Shown here piece after piece: positions 1 to 5,006 of a DNA stretch of 7,258 bases; positions within the stretch are counted from its first letter, which is position 1, and each line of letters begins with the position of its first letter. The position numbers and the translations under genes were made by a program. The notes beneath the pieces are model-generated. The model was given only the letters and a program-made list of their open reading frames with translations, was not told the origin of the DNA and made no database searches. This stretch comes from Desulfuromonadales bacterium (GTDB lineage Bacteria > Desulfobacterota > Desulfuromonadia > Desulfuromonadales > BM103), in NCBI GenBank assembly GCA_030614505.1, contig JAUWTX010000097.1:1-7258 (forward strand), in the 5' to 3' direction.

Positions 1-1017
1 CTTAAGGCACGCGATTTCCTGTTGGTCTACTTCTTCACCACCATCGGTATCAATGCCAGTCTCAAAGATCTGGTGAAGGGTGGCAAACCGCTCATCATCC
101 TGCTGACAATCACCATCGGTTACATGGTCGTGCAGAATCTGACAGGCATCTCGGTCGCGGCAGCCTTCGGGCTCGCTGCCCCGGTCGGCATGCTGGGGGG
201 CAGCGTCTCCCTGATCGGTGGTCACGGCACGGCGATCGCCTGGGCACCGCGCATCGCGGCAGATTATGGCATCGCCAACGCTATGGAAGTCGGCATTGCC
301 TGCGCCACCTTCGGTCTGATCCTGGCCAGCATCATGGGTGGCCCGATCGCCAAGCTGCTTATTAACCGCTACAAGCTGCAACCGGCCGCCGAAGAGCCTG
401 TGGATGTCGGAGTTTCACACTCTGACCCAGAGCACCAGATCGGTCACCTCGACTTCCTGGATGCGATTCTCGCCATTCACATCTGCGCCATCATCGGCTT
501 CATTATCAATACACAAGTGGAGAATATGGGCCTGCAATTGCCGCTATTCGTCACCTGTCTGTTCGCAGGTATCCTGATAACCAATCTGATTCCAAAGAAC
601 TTCCCCCGCTTCAGCGGCACCGAATGGCCGAGCCGCAAGCCCTCTATTTCCCTGATCGCAGACATCTCGCTGGGTACCTTCCTGGCGATGTCGCTGATGA
701 GCATGCAGCTCTGGACCCTGGTGGACCTCGCCGGGCCAATTTTCACAATCCTCGGCGCCCAGTTTTTAATTGCCTTGGCCGTAACCCTGTTCGTAGTCTT
801 TCCCGCCATGGGCAAAAGCTACGACGCTGCGGTGATCTGCGCCGGTTTCGGCGGGATCTCCCTCGGCTCTACACCGACCGCTATGGCCAACATGTCGGCG
901 GTCTCCAAGCGTTACGGTGCCTCGCACACGGCATTCATCATCGTCCCGCTGGTCTGCGCTTTTTTTATCGACCTGGTCAATGCCATTCTCATCCCTTTTT
1001 TCCTGAGAAACTTCTGA
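1..1017 (+). CDS. gltS: Sodium/glutamate symporter GltS, 5'-truncated by window edge
   Basis: Inner-membrane carrier of the GltS (ESS) family, which takes up glutamate with sodium ions. The reading frame is open from base 1 and stops with TGA at 1015-1017, giving 338 codons. E. coli GltS has about 400 residues, so roughly the first 60 are outside the window and no start can be assigned. The protein is almost entirely hydrophobic helices. It carries both glycine-rich re-entrant-loop signatures expected of an inverted two-repeat transporter: GGHGT at 217-231 in the first half, and GSTPTAMANM at 865-894 in the second. A more polar stretch around 385-440 (AAEEPVDVGVSHSDPEH) matches the loop joining the two halves. 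The match to E. coli GltS from memory is clear along the whole length, including the end AFFIDLVNA. The next gene is over 200 bases away, so gltS is probably the last gene of its unit. Glutamate as substrate is inferred from the family. Confidence 0.93.
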   Translation, partial: LKARDFLLVYFFTTIGINASLKDLVKGGKPLIILLTITIGYMVVQNLTGISVAAAFGLAAPVGMLGGSVSLIGGHGTAIAWAPRIAADYGIANAMEVGIACATFGLILASIMGGPIAKLLINRYKLQPAAEEPVDVGVSHSDPEHQIGHLDFLDAILAIHICAIIGFIINTQVENMGLQLPLFVTCLFAGILITNLIPKNFPRFSGTEWPSRKPSISLIADISLGTFLAMSLMSMQLWTLVDLAGPIFTILGAQFLIALAVTLFVVFPAMGKSYDAAVICAGFGGISLGSTPTAMANMSAVSKRYGASHTAFIIVPLVCAFFIDLVNAILIPFFLRNF

Positions 1018-1032
1018 AGTTGAGCCTGAATC

Positions 1033-1051
1033 AAGGTTTACCCAAAACCTT
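1033..1051 (+). terminator. Weak hairpin after gltS, possible terminator
   Basis: AAGGTTT (1033-1039) pairs with AAACCTT (1045-1051) around a 5-base loop, 16 bases after the gltS stop. The stem has only two G-C pairs and no T-run follows it (TCATCCCCC instead), so it is a poor intrinsic terminator. The left arm could pair instead with GGTAAACCTT at 1142-1151, a perfect 10-base complement of 1033-1042 that is followed by TT. Confidence 0.3.
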
Positions 1052-1113
1052 TCATCCCCCTCTGTCAAGCCAAGTCCAGTCCACTACAACAAAGAAATCA
1101 TGTTTCTCTTCCT

Positions 1114-1130
1114 GAACCCTGTCGGACTAT
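1114..1130 (+). repeat. Interspersed repeat tip, copy A
   Basis: GAACCCTGTCGGACTAT shares the 13-base core CCTGTCGGACTAT with the repeat family seen at 3048, 3191 (inverted), 3206 and 4410. It lies in the spacer between gltS and the spy-like gene. No second, inverted tip is nearby, so this is a solo or decayed copy. Confidence 0.55.
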
Positions 1131-1231
1131 CTTAGCTGCCCGGTAAACCTTTTGCGTAATGACACGTCCAAGGATGCAAGCAACAAACGTTGCCGGCCAC
1201 AACATACATCCAATACGATGAGGAGATCATC

Positions 1232-1735
1232 ATGCACAACCTGAAAACTTTGGCAATGACCCTGTTACTCATAAGCCTGTCAATCGCTCCCGCATATGCA
1301 AAACGCCATGGCGGGAACGGCCCATTTGATCATAACGGCAAAGGAATGAGCCAGATTGAACAACTCAAACAGGTCCTGGATTTAACACCACAGCAGGAAG
1401 CAGACATTAAGGGGGTTTTCACCGAGAGCAGAGAGAAAATGGCCCCCCTGCGTGAAGATCAACAAGCAAACAGAAGGGCAATTCGCGACCTTTCTGACGC
1501 CGAGTCCCTCGACGAGTCACGCTTGCGAGAACTGGTCCGCAAGCAGGCAGATCTGCAGGCCGAGATGATGGTTGAAAGACACGCCACGCGATCCAGGGTC
1601 AATCAAATTCTTACCCCGGAGCAACAGGCGAAGCGGGATGATTTCCGTCAGCAACGAACGGAGCGTAGAGAATCTCGCAGGTGTGCAGAACCAGGGGCTC
1701 GCAGGTGTGCAGAGCCGAAAACCGACAATACTTGA
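1232..1735 (+). CDS. Spy/CpxP-like periplasmic protein with LTxxQ motifs
   Basis: Predicted exported protein of 167 residues in the Spy/CpxP (LTXXQ) family, small helical periplasmic chaperones or envelope-stress sensors. The start is the ATG at 1232, because AGGAG at 1221-1225 sits 6 bases before it and a normal signal peptide follows: Lys5, a hydrophobic core at 6-19, and a likely cleavage after AYA at 21-23. The frame is open further upstream but without a ribosome site. The mature part has the paired motifs LTPQQ (51-55) and LTPEQ (127-131), separated by charged, Gln/Arg/Glu-rich sequence that should be helical. The tail is odd: RRCAEPGA at 149-156 is followed by RRCAEP, from a 24-base in-frame duplication, and it holds the only two cysteines of the protein (151 and 159). 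The gene converges on the ykgJ-like gene. I see no convincing promoter. The family call is strong; chaperone activity and stress induction are inferred. Confidence 0.85.
   Translation: MHNLKTLAMTLLLISLSIAPAYAKRHGGNGPFDHNGKGMSQIEQLKQVLDLTPQQEADIKGVFTESREKMAPLREDQQANRRAIRDLSDAESLDESRLRELVRKQADLQAEMMVERHATRSRVNQILTPEQQAKRDDFRQQRTERRESRRCAEPGARRCAEPKTDNT
1674..1713 (+). repeat. In-frame 24-base-period direct repeat in the spy-like gene
   Basis: CTCGCAGGTGTGCAGA occurs at 1674-1689 and again, identical, at 1698-1713. The period of 24 bases is exactly eight codons, so the duplication stays in frame and repeats RRCAEP at the end of the protein. This looks like a recent slip or tandem duplication. 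Confidence 0.85.
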
Positions 1736-1746
1736 AAATAGCGCGA

Positions 1747-1796
1747 CAGCAAGCTCTGCCGTTCAGCAGAGGGCTTCGGAAACCGGCCCCTTGCTG
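1747..1796. other. Nested inverted repeats between convergent genes
   Basis: CAGCAAG (1747-1753) and CTTGCTG (1790-1796) form a 7-base outer pair. Inside it, CTCTGC (1754-1759) pairs with GCAGAG (1766-1771). The structure lies 11 bases after the spy-like stop and about 12 bases past the end of the opposing ykgJ-like gene, so it could be a shared terminator or mRNA 3' stabiliser. Neither strand has a T-run directly after it, so factor-independent termination is doubtful. Confidence 0.35.
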
Positions 1797-1807
1797 GACT
1801 GCCAGAG

Positions 1808-2494
1808 CTATAATTTTAGATTGTGCCAATCGACAACTGTATAATCTGCCAGCAGCGCCAAGGGGATAAAGGTGTCAAGTTCTTGCTGTGCGCCTCCAGT
1901 CAGCTCCATTGAAAAAGCCCTGAACAAATTGACCTCCCGTGCAAAAACCTCCCGAAATCGCCAACGCAACACTCGTTCCGGCAAGTCCATCGGGTCGCCA
2001 GGATGCAGAGTACAGACCGTCCCGTCAAAATTCTCTCCACCGATATCAATAGTTGGCAAACCATGCAGCCGACAGGTTAATGGTCTGGACGCATAAACCA
2101 CACAACAGCCATTCTCATTCAGAAGAGGGCAAGGGGTCTGGTCCTCTTCGGGCATGGAGGTCCACTCTTCTTCTGGCAGGGCATTCAATAGATAGGGGGT
2201 TCTCAACGCTGGCCAGCGTTTACACAGTTCAACCAACCGCGGCTGACATCGTAGGAGAACCTGATCCTGGATATCGACTGCCAGGTCAGCAAAGGCCTCT
2301 TTCAGTAACCAGGCATCAAGCAGGGTGATATCAAACAAGCCTCGGCAGCAGGCACTGCAACCGGTGCGGCAGGCCAGAGCTGAGCCGCCAGCCTGCAGGC
2401 AGGCTGTGAACCATGTATCCACTTCGTCGAGCAACTGACGGTAGGCATTAAGTGTGGGAGTAAGCTTCTGCATAGTCTGTGCAGATTTTTTCAA
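1808..2494 (-). CDS. YkgJ-family cysteine-cluster protein (putative zinc/iron-chelating)
   Basis: A 228-residue predicted cytosolic protein with the CxxxCxxCC cluster typical of the YkgJ/FliB-type family (Pfam PF03692): Cys42, Cys46, Cys49 and Cys50. The second half of the signature is also present: PCPLL with Cys122, GCC at 129-131, VYASRPLTCR ending at Cys141-Arg142, and Cys161. The family is thought to bind zinc or an iron-sulfur centre, but the substrate is not established for most members. The chosen start is TTG at 2494-2492, because a GGGGAG ribosome site lies about 5 bases before it on this strand. The ATG seven codons further in (2473-2471) has no ribosome site. The gene stops with TAG at 1810-1808. 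It stands alone, convergent with the spy-like gene and divergent from the cytochrome b5 gene, with its own candidate promoter. Metal binding is inferred from the cysteines. Confidence 0.85.
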   Translation of the reverse strand: MKKSAQTMQKLTPTLNAYRQLLDEVDTWFTACLQAGGSALACRTGCSACCRGLFDITLLDAWLLKEAFADLAVDIQDQVLLRCQPRLVELCKRWPALRTPYLLNALPEEEWTSMPEEDQTPCPLLNENGCCVVYASRPLTCRLHGLPTIDIGGENFDGTVCTLHPGDPMDLPERVLRWRFREVFAREVNLFRAFSMELTGGAQQELDTFIPLALLADYTVVDWHNLKL

Positions 2495-2538
2495 AAAAGC
2501 TCCCCTTGGCCGAGAGATGGCACAAAGTGTCCGGTGTA

Positions 2539-2567
2539 ATCATAAAAATAGTCGAGATAAAGGTCAG
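2539..2567 (-). promoter_or_regulatory. Candidate sigma-70 promoter of the ykgJ-like gene
   Basis: Read on the - strand, CTGACC (2567-2562) and TATGAT (2544-2539) are separated by 17 bases. The -10 box matches TATAAT at 5 of 6 positions and the -35 box matches TTGACA at 4 of 6. Transcription would start near 2532, giving a leader of about 38 bases before the TTG start. Confidence 0.4.
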
Positions 2568-2576
2568 TGAGAAGAG

Positions 2577-2632
2577 AGCTTCCCGAAGCTTGAAATGCTC
2601 CTGATGCATCAATTTTGCTCCAGATCAGCAAA
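2577..2632. promoter_or_regulatory. Cluster of three dyads between divergent promoters
   Basis: Three dyads lie close together: AGCTTC-CC-GAAGCT (2577-2590), the perfect palindrome TGATGCATCA (2602-2611), and TTTGCT (2614-2619) with AGCAAA (2627-2632). They fill the gap between the candidate - strand promoter (2539-2567) and the candidate + strand promoter (2634-2661). This is a natural place for regulator-binding sites, but I recognise no known operator. Confidence 0.35.
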
Positions 2633-2633
2633 C

Positions 2634-2661
2634 TTGCCAATCCACTAATTCTGCGTATTAT
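2634..2661 (+). promoter_or_regulatory. Candidate sigma-70 promoter of the cytochrome b5 gene
   Basis: TTGCCA (2634-2639) and TATTAT (2656-2661) are separated by 16 bases, and the region after the -10 box is A/T rich (TATTATATAGG). Transcription would start near 2668, leaving a leader of about 60 bases before the ATG at 2729. Confidence 0.5.
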
Positions 2662-2728
2662 ATAGGAGTCTGCCTGGCTTAACTAGAAGTAAAGAACAAC
2701 CACTTTCATGACAACATCAGGAGTATCC

Positions 2729-3049
2729 ATGACACTTGCCGAACTTGCCAAACATGATGGTCAAAATGGACAACGCGCCTACATCGCAGTAAATGGTACT
2801 ATTTATGATGTCACCGACAGCCCCCGCTGGATAAACGGGCTGCATCCTCCAGATCATCACGCAGGACAAGACTTGACTGAGGAACTGACCAAAGCGCCAC
2901 ATGTCCGTGCAGTGGTTGAACGCTTTCCCGTAATAGGAAGGCTGGAGGAAGAACCCCCGGCGCAAGCTGCTGGCAACGGCGGCAAAATAACTGTCGGCAT
3001 TATCATTGTAGCCGTTATCGTTGCCCTGGTGATATTTCTGCTGCTCTAG
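2729..3049 (+). CDS. Cytochrome b5-like heme-binding protein with C-terminal membrane anchor
   Basis: A 106-residue protein with a prokaryotic cytochrome b5-like domain at about 1-72, followed by a Gly/Ala/Pro linker and one hydrophobic helix at 87-106 that ends the protein. It would therefore be tail-anchored, with the heme domain most likely in the cytoplasm. Family signatures are AYIAVNGTIYDVTDS (17-31), the His-rich segment GLHPPDHHAGQDLTEEL (37-53) and APHVRAVVERFPVIG (56-70). His44 (or His39/His43) and His58 are the likely axial heme ligands by comparison with the family. The start is the ATG at 2729, because AGGAG at 2719-2723 is 5 bases upstream; the in-frame ATG at 2708 has no ribosome site. 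The stop TAG (3047-3049) overlaps the first bases of an interspersed repeat. No partner reductase is next to it, so its electron-transfer partner is unknown; steroid or other ligand binding cannot be excluded. Confidence 0.85.
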   Translation: MTLAELAKHDGQNGQRAYIAVNGTIYDVTDSPRWINGLHPPDHHAGQDLTEELTKAPHVRAVVERFPVIGRLEEEPPAQAAGNGGKITVGIIIVAVIVALVIFLLL

Positions 3050-3205
3050 GAGGCTATCGGACTATACGGGCCGAAGCGAAAAATCGGGAGTTTGAGACCA
3101 GGGTTTGGCTCGTTTGAGAGTAATAGCTATTGGTCGAAAAGGAGCTGAGATATGGGCCAAACATGCGGATTTGCAGCCGGCTCGTGGACAGTCCGACAGG
3201 CTCCT
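3048..3205. mobile_element. MITE-like 158-base element with inverted tips (copies B and C)
   Basis: The left tip AGGAGGCTATCGGACTAT (3048-3065) is matched by an inverted right tip at 3191-3205, whose complement is AGGAGCCTGTCGGAC. Reading two to three bases further inward, the match is about 15 of 18. Internal sequence weakly continues the symmetry: GGCCGAAGCGAAAAATC near 3069-3085 against the complement of 3163-3185, and TTTGGC against GCCAAA. It encodes no transposase. A + strand frame through it is open, but it has no ribosome site and looks like a translated repeat. It begins inside the stop codon of the cytochrome b5 gene. The element call is inferred; a structured REP-like sequence is the alternative. 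Confidence 0.5.
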
Positions 3206-3223
3206 AAGAGGCTATCGGACTAT
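3206..3223 (+). repeat. Interspersed repeat tip, copy D
   Basis: AAGAGGCTATCGGACTAT follows directly after the inverted tip at 3191-3205. Its last 16 bases (3208-3223) are identical to 3050-3065 of copy B, exactly 158 bases away. It could be the start of a second, decayed element, or a duplication created when the first one moved or recombined. Confidence 0.7.
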
Positions 3224-3226
3224 CCA

Positions 3227-3302
3227 TGAGCGAAGGGCAGAAACACAGCAGAAATATTCTGCATTATTTCATTTTGCATCCTTGCTTTTTCTGCCACGCT
3301 CA
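3227..3302. repeat. Long imperfect hairpin with a nested small hairpin
   Basis: TGAGCGAAGGGCAGAAA (3227-3243) faces TTTCTGCCACGCTCA (3288-3302), pairing apart from a 2-3 base mismatch in the middle. Nested inside is GCAGAA-ATA-TTCTGC (3248-3262). It starts three bases after repeat copy D and may be the body of that repeat. No T-run follows, so it is not an obvious terminator. Confidence 0.5.
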
Positions 3303-3317
3303 GTTATCCTCCGCGCC

Positions 3318-3437
3318 ATGTTCCGTTACGTAATTTTATTCGTCAGCATCACTTGGGCGTGCCTGCTCCTTCTTTCCTGGAGTGGCCCAGCTGAAACAGC
3401 GACCCAACCGATACCCGTTGTCAAAAACGCCTCCTGA
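3318..3437 (+). CDS. Doubtful 39-residue hydrophobic ORF
   Basis: An ATG at 3318 opens a 39-codon frame ending in TGA at 3435-3437. The peptide starts MFRYVILFVSITWACLLLL, which is one plausible membrane helix or signal segment, then a short polar tail (AETATQPIPVVKNAS). No ribosome site is visible before the ATG, and the last four codons lie inside the terminator hairpin at 3424-3453. I do not recognise it. It may be a small membrane peptide or chance; the terminator overlap would fit either. Confidence 0.25.
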   Translation: MFRYVILFVSITWACLLLLSWSGPAETATQPIPVVKNAS

Positions 3438-3453
3438 TTTCAGGGGGCGTTTT
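3424..3453 (-). terminator. Strong, probably bidirectional intrinsic terminator of the radical SAM gene
   Basis: AAAACGCCTCCTGA (3424-3437) pairs with TCAGGGGGCGTTTT (3440-3453), 14 positions with a single T/G wobble. It lies about 20 bases past the stop of the - strand radical SAM gene, and on that strand the stem is followed by TTTTT. On the + strand it also ends in TTTT, so it could stop transcription from the left as well. Confidence 0.85.
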
Positions 3454-3472
3454 CAATTGTTGCTACTGTATT

Positions 3473-4405
3473 TCAGAATTCATTCTGACCCTTACGATAA
3501 TGATCACCCTGCCGGGAACCCCGCCTGGCAAACTCCGCATCGATTGCATTGAGAACTTCCCATTTATTGAGCGACCAGAGTGGGGCCAGCAACTGGTCCC
3601 GAGGCCCGTCACCGGTCAGGCGGTGGATCAATGTCTCAGGATGAAGCCGTTCAACAACATCGACAACCAGCTCTACATACTCATCCATAGCTAACAATTT
3701 GACTTTATTCTCAGTATACAAATCACCGAGGGGTGTATTCCGCAAAACATGGAGCAGATGCAGTTTGACTCCGTCAACCTGCAAATCTGCCAGGACATCC
3801 GCCGTTTCCAGCATATCATCACGGTTCTCACCGGGAAGGCCGAGAATCACGTGGACACATACGCGCAGCCCCCTCGACTTAGCCTCCTGGAAAGCCTTGG
3901 CAAAGGTCGCAAAATTGTGGCCACGCTGCAACCAATCCAGAGTCCTGTCATGGCGGCTCTGTAGCCCCAGTTCCAGCCAGAAGTAGGTTCGCCGGCTATA
4001 TTCGTCGAGCAGGTCCAGGACATCCGGAGGGAGGCAATCGGGCCGTGTGCCGACGGCCAGGCCAACGACGTCATCGACAGCCAGGGCTTCATCATAGAGA
4101 GCCCGCAGTTGACTCACCGGAGCGAGAGTGTTGGAAAAAGGCTGGAAGTAGGCCATGAATTGACCTGCTTTATACTTGCGGCTCATGACTTCTTTGCCCT
4201 GCTCAATCTGTTCGGCAACACTCAGCTGTCGCTCGATACCGACCGCTCCAGAACCTCCCGGGTCACAGAAGAGACAGCCCGCTCCGCTTCTTCCACCATT
4301 GCGATTCGGACAGCCGAAACCGGCATCGATAGAAATTTTGTGAACCCGAACACCGAAACGTTTTTTAAGGTGCTGGGAAAAAAGCTGGTACGGTTTCATC
4401 GACAT
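3473..4405 (-). CDS. yhcC: YhcC-like radical SAM protein (TIGR01212 type)
   Basis: A 310-residue protein matching E. coli YhcC along its length, including GTRPD at 119-123, WLELGLQ at 143-149, LGLPGE, VDGVKLH and the late LLAPLW. The iron-sulfur cluster cysteines are spaced CX11CX2C (Cys32, Cys44, Cys47) rather than the usual CX3CX2C, as is normal for this Elp3-like branch; they should hold the 4Fe-4S cluster that cleaves S-adenosylmethionine. The reaction and substrate of YhcC proteins were not known to me. The start is taken as ATG 4405-4403; an ATG two codons on (4399-4397) is also possible. Neither has a normal ribosome site, because interspersed repeat copy E sits at 4410-4427, four bases upstream. 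The next in-frame stop upstream is within that repeat, so the protein cannot extend far. It ends at a strong terminator and is divergent from the receiver gene, so it is a single-gene unit. Confidence 0.9.
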   Translation of the reverse strand: MSMKPYQLFSQHLKKRFGVRVHKISIDAGFGCPNRNGGRSGAGCLFCDPGGSGAVGIERQLSVAEQIEQGKEVMSRKYKAGQFMAYFQPFSNTLAPVSQLRALYDEALAVDDVVGLAVGTRPDCLPPDVLDLLDEYSRRTYFWLELGLQSRHDRTLDWLQRGHNFATFAKAFQEAKSRGLRVCVHVILGLPGENRDDMLETADVLADLQVDGVKLHLLHVLRNTPLGDLYTENKVKLLAMDEYVELVVDVVERLHPETLIHRLTGDGPRDQLLAPLWSLNKWEVLNAIDAEFARRGSRQGDHYRKGQNEF

Positions 4406-4409
4406 GATC

Positions 4410-4427
4410 AGGAGCCTGTCAGACTAT
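4410..4427 (+). repeat. Interspersed repeat tip, copy E, abutting the radical SAM start
   Basis: AGGAGCCTGTCAGACTAT differs from copy B (3048-3065) at three of 18 positions. The similarity continues at the same spacing into GGGC-NN-AAGCGAAA (4430-4443 against 3068-3081), giving about 27 of 34 matches. It occupies the place where the promoter-proximal leader and ribosome site of the - strand gene should be. No inverted partner was found downstream. Confidence 0.7.
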
Positions 4428-4463
4428 TTGGGCACAAGCGAAAGTTTGGCGTTCCAAGTACAA

Positions 4464-4492
4464 ACTATGCCATTGCAACCCGCCAAGGGCAA
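4464..4492 (-). promoter_or_regulatory. Weak candidate promoter of the radical SAM gene
   Basis: On the - strand, TTGCCC (4492-4487) and CATAGT (4469-4464) are 17 bases apart, each matching consensus at 4 of 6 positions. It is correctly placed, giving a leader of about 50 bases that includes repeat copy E. The boxes are poor, so this is only a candidate. Confidence 0.22.
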
Positions 4493-4514
4493 GGAGACAA
4501 ACCATTTTCTGCGA

Positions 4515-4542
4515 TTGCAGTGAGGCCACTGGCTGGTATACT
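4515..4542 (+). promoter_or_regulatory. Candidate extended -10 promoter of the receiver gene
   Basis: TTGCAG (4515-4520) and TATACT (4537-4542) are 16 bases apart, and TGG directly before the -10 box makes it an extended -10 (TGnTATACT). Transcription would begin near 4549, 28 bases before the ATG at 4577. It probably also drives the downstream fusion gene. Confidence 0.6.
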
Positions 4543-4576
4543 AAACGGGTTCCCACCCCTGCTTAAGGAGCACACC

Positions 4577-4933
4577 ATGGCACATCTGCTGATTATTGAC
4601 GATGAAGGTGATATCCGCCACCTTTATGCTGCCGAAATGGAAGACGAAGGCCATAGCGTGGTAACCTGCGGCAACCGCAACGATGCCATGGAGCAGTTAC
4701 GCCATCAGGTTTTTGACCTCGTCATCCTCGATATACAGCTTGACCAGGAAAGTGGTCTGGAACTGCTGCAGGAGATCGCCCGCGAGCGAGAGAACATCCC
4801 GGTGATACTTTGCACCGCTTACAGCAGTTATAAGGAGGACTTTTCCTCCTGGTTGGCAGACGCATATGTAGTTAAGAGCTCCAACCTTGGCGAGTTAAAA
4901 AATGAGGTCCGGCGCATTCTCGCACAATCTTGA
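4577..4933 (+). CDS. Single-domain response regulator (receiver only)
   Basis: A 118-residue CheY-like receiver with no output domain. The active-site set is complete: acidic pair Asp8-Asp9 (IIDDE), phospho-acceptor Asp52 in LVILDIQLDQESG, switch Thr80 (LCTAYSS) and Lys100 (VVKSS). The usual proline after the phospho-site loop is replaced (LDQESG instead of LPxxSG). The start is ATG 4577, with AAGGAG at 4565-4570 six bases upstream; the frame is open far upstream, but only across the opposing radical SAM gene. A good promoter precedes it, and it is followed after 73 bases by the nucleotidyltransferase fusion on the same strand, so the two are probably co-transcribed. Its sensor kinase is not in the window. 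It must act by protein-protein contact or as a phosphorelay step; a target in sugar-nucleotide or polysaccharide metabolism is only inferred from the neighbour. Confidence 0.92.
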   Translation: MAHLLIIDDEGDIRHLYAAEMEDEGHSVVTCGNRNDAMEQLRHQVFDLVILDIQLDQESGLELLQEIARERENIPVILCTAYSSYKEDFSSWLADAYVVKSSNLGELKNEVRRILAQS

Positions 4934-4937
4934 CTGC

Positions 4938-4972
4938 AACCTGAATCCGTCGTGTACTTGCTGCTTCAGGTT
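4938..4972 (+). other. 8-base inverted repeat between receiver and fusion gene
   Basis: AACCTGAA (4938-4945) and TTCAGGTT (4965-4972) are perfect complements around a 19-base loop, starting 4 bases after the receiver stop. What follows is TAGCTTTACG, not a clear T-run. It could be a weak terminator or attenuator that lowers expression of the second gene, or an mRNA stabiliser. Confidence 0.4.
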
Positions 4973-5006
4973 TAGCTTTACGAATTCAATTTCAAAGGAG
5001 ACTCCA

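Noticed and set aside
477..1068. - strand and alternative-frame ORFs over gltS
   Set aside because: They overlap a clearly recognised transporter gene, have low-complexity composition, and lack start signals.
1151..1216. Possible promoter for the spy-like gene (TTGCGT or TTGCCG with downstream boxes)
   Set aside because: No acceptable -10 box lies 16-18 bases downstream of either hexamer (TGCAAG and AATACG are poor).
1572..1869. Overlapping ORFs on both strands at the end of the spy-like gene
   Set aside because: They are shadows of the spy-like and ykgJ-like genes and encode nothing recognisable.
3048..3223. CRISPR-like array
   Set aside because: The repeats differ in orientation and spacing (about 125-157 bases), with no regular spacers and no cas genes.
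3274..3309. TTGCAT and TTATCC as a promoter for the 39-codon ORF
   Set aside because: The spacing is 24 bases, too long for a sigma-70 promoter.
3105..3437. 110-codon + strand ORF starting with TTG at 3105
   Set aside because: Its first half is the repeat element read as protein (high Arg, no family) and it has no ribosome site; only the last 39 codons could be a separate small ORF.
4109..4576. Upstream extension of the receiver frame
   Set aside because: It runs antisense through the radical SAM gene; the ribosome site at 4565-4570 and the receiver fold fix the start at 4577.
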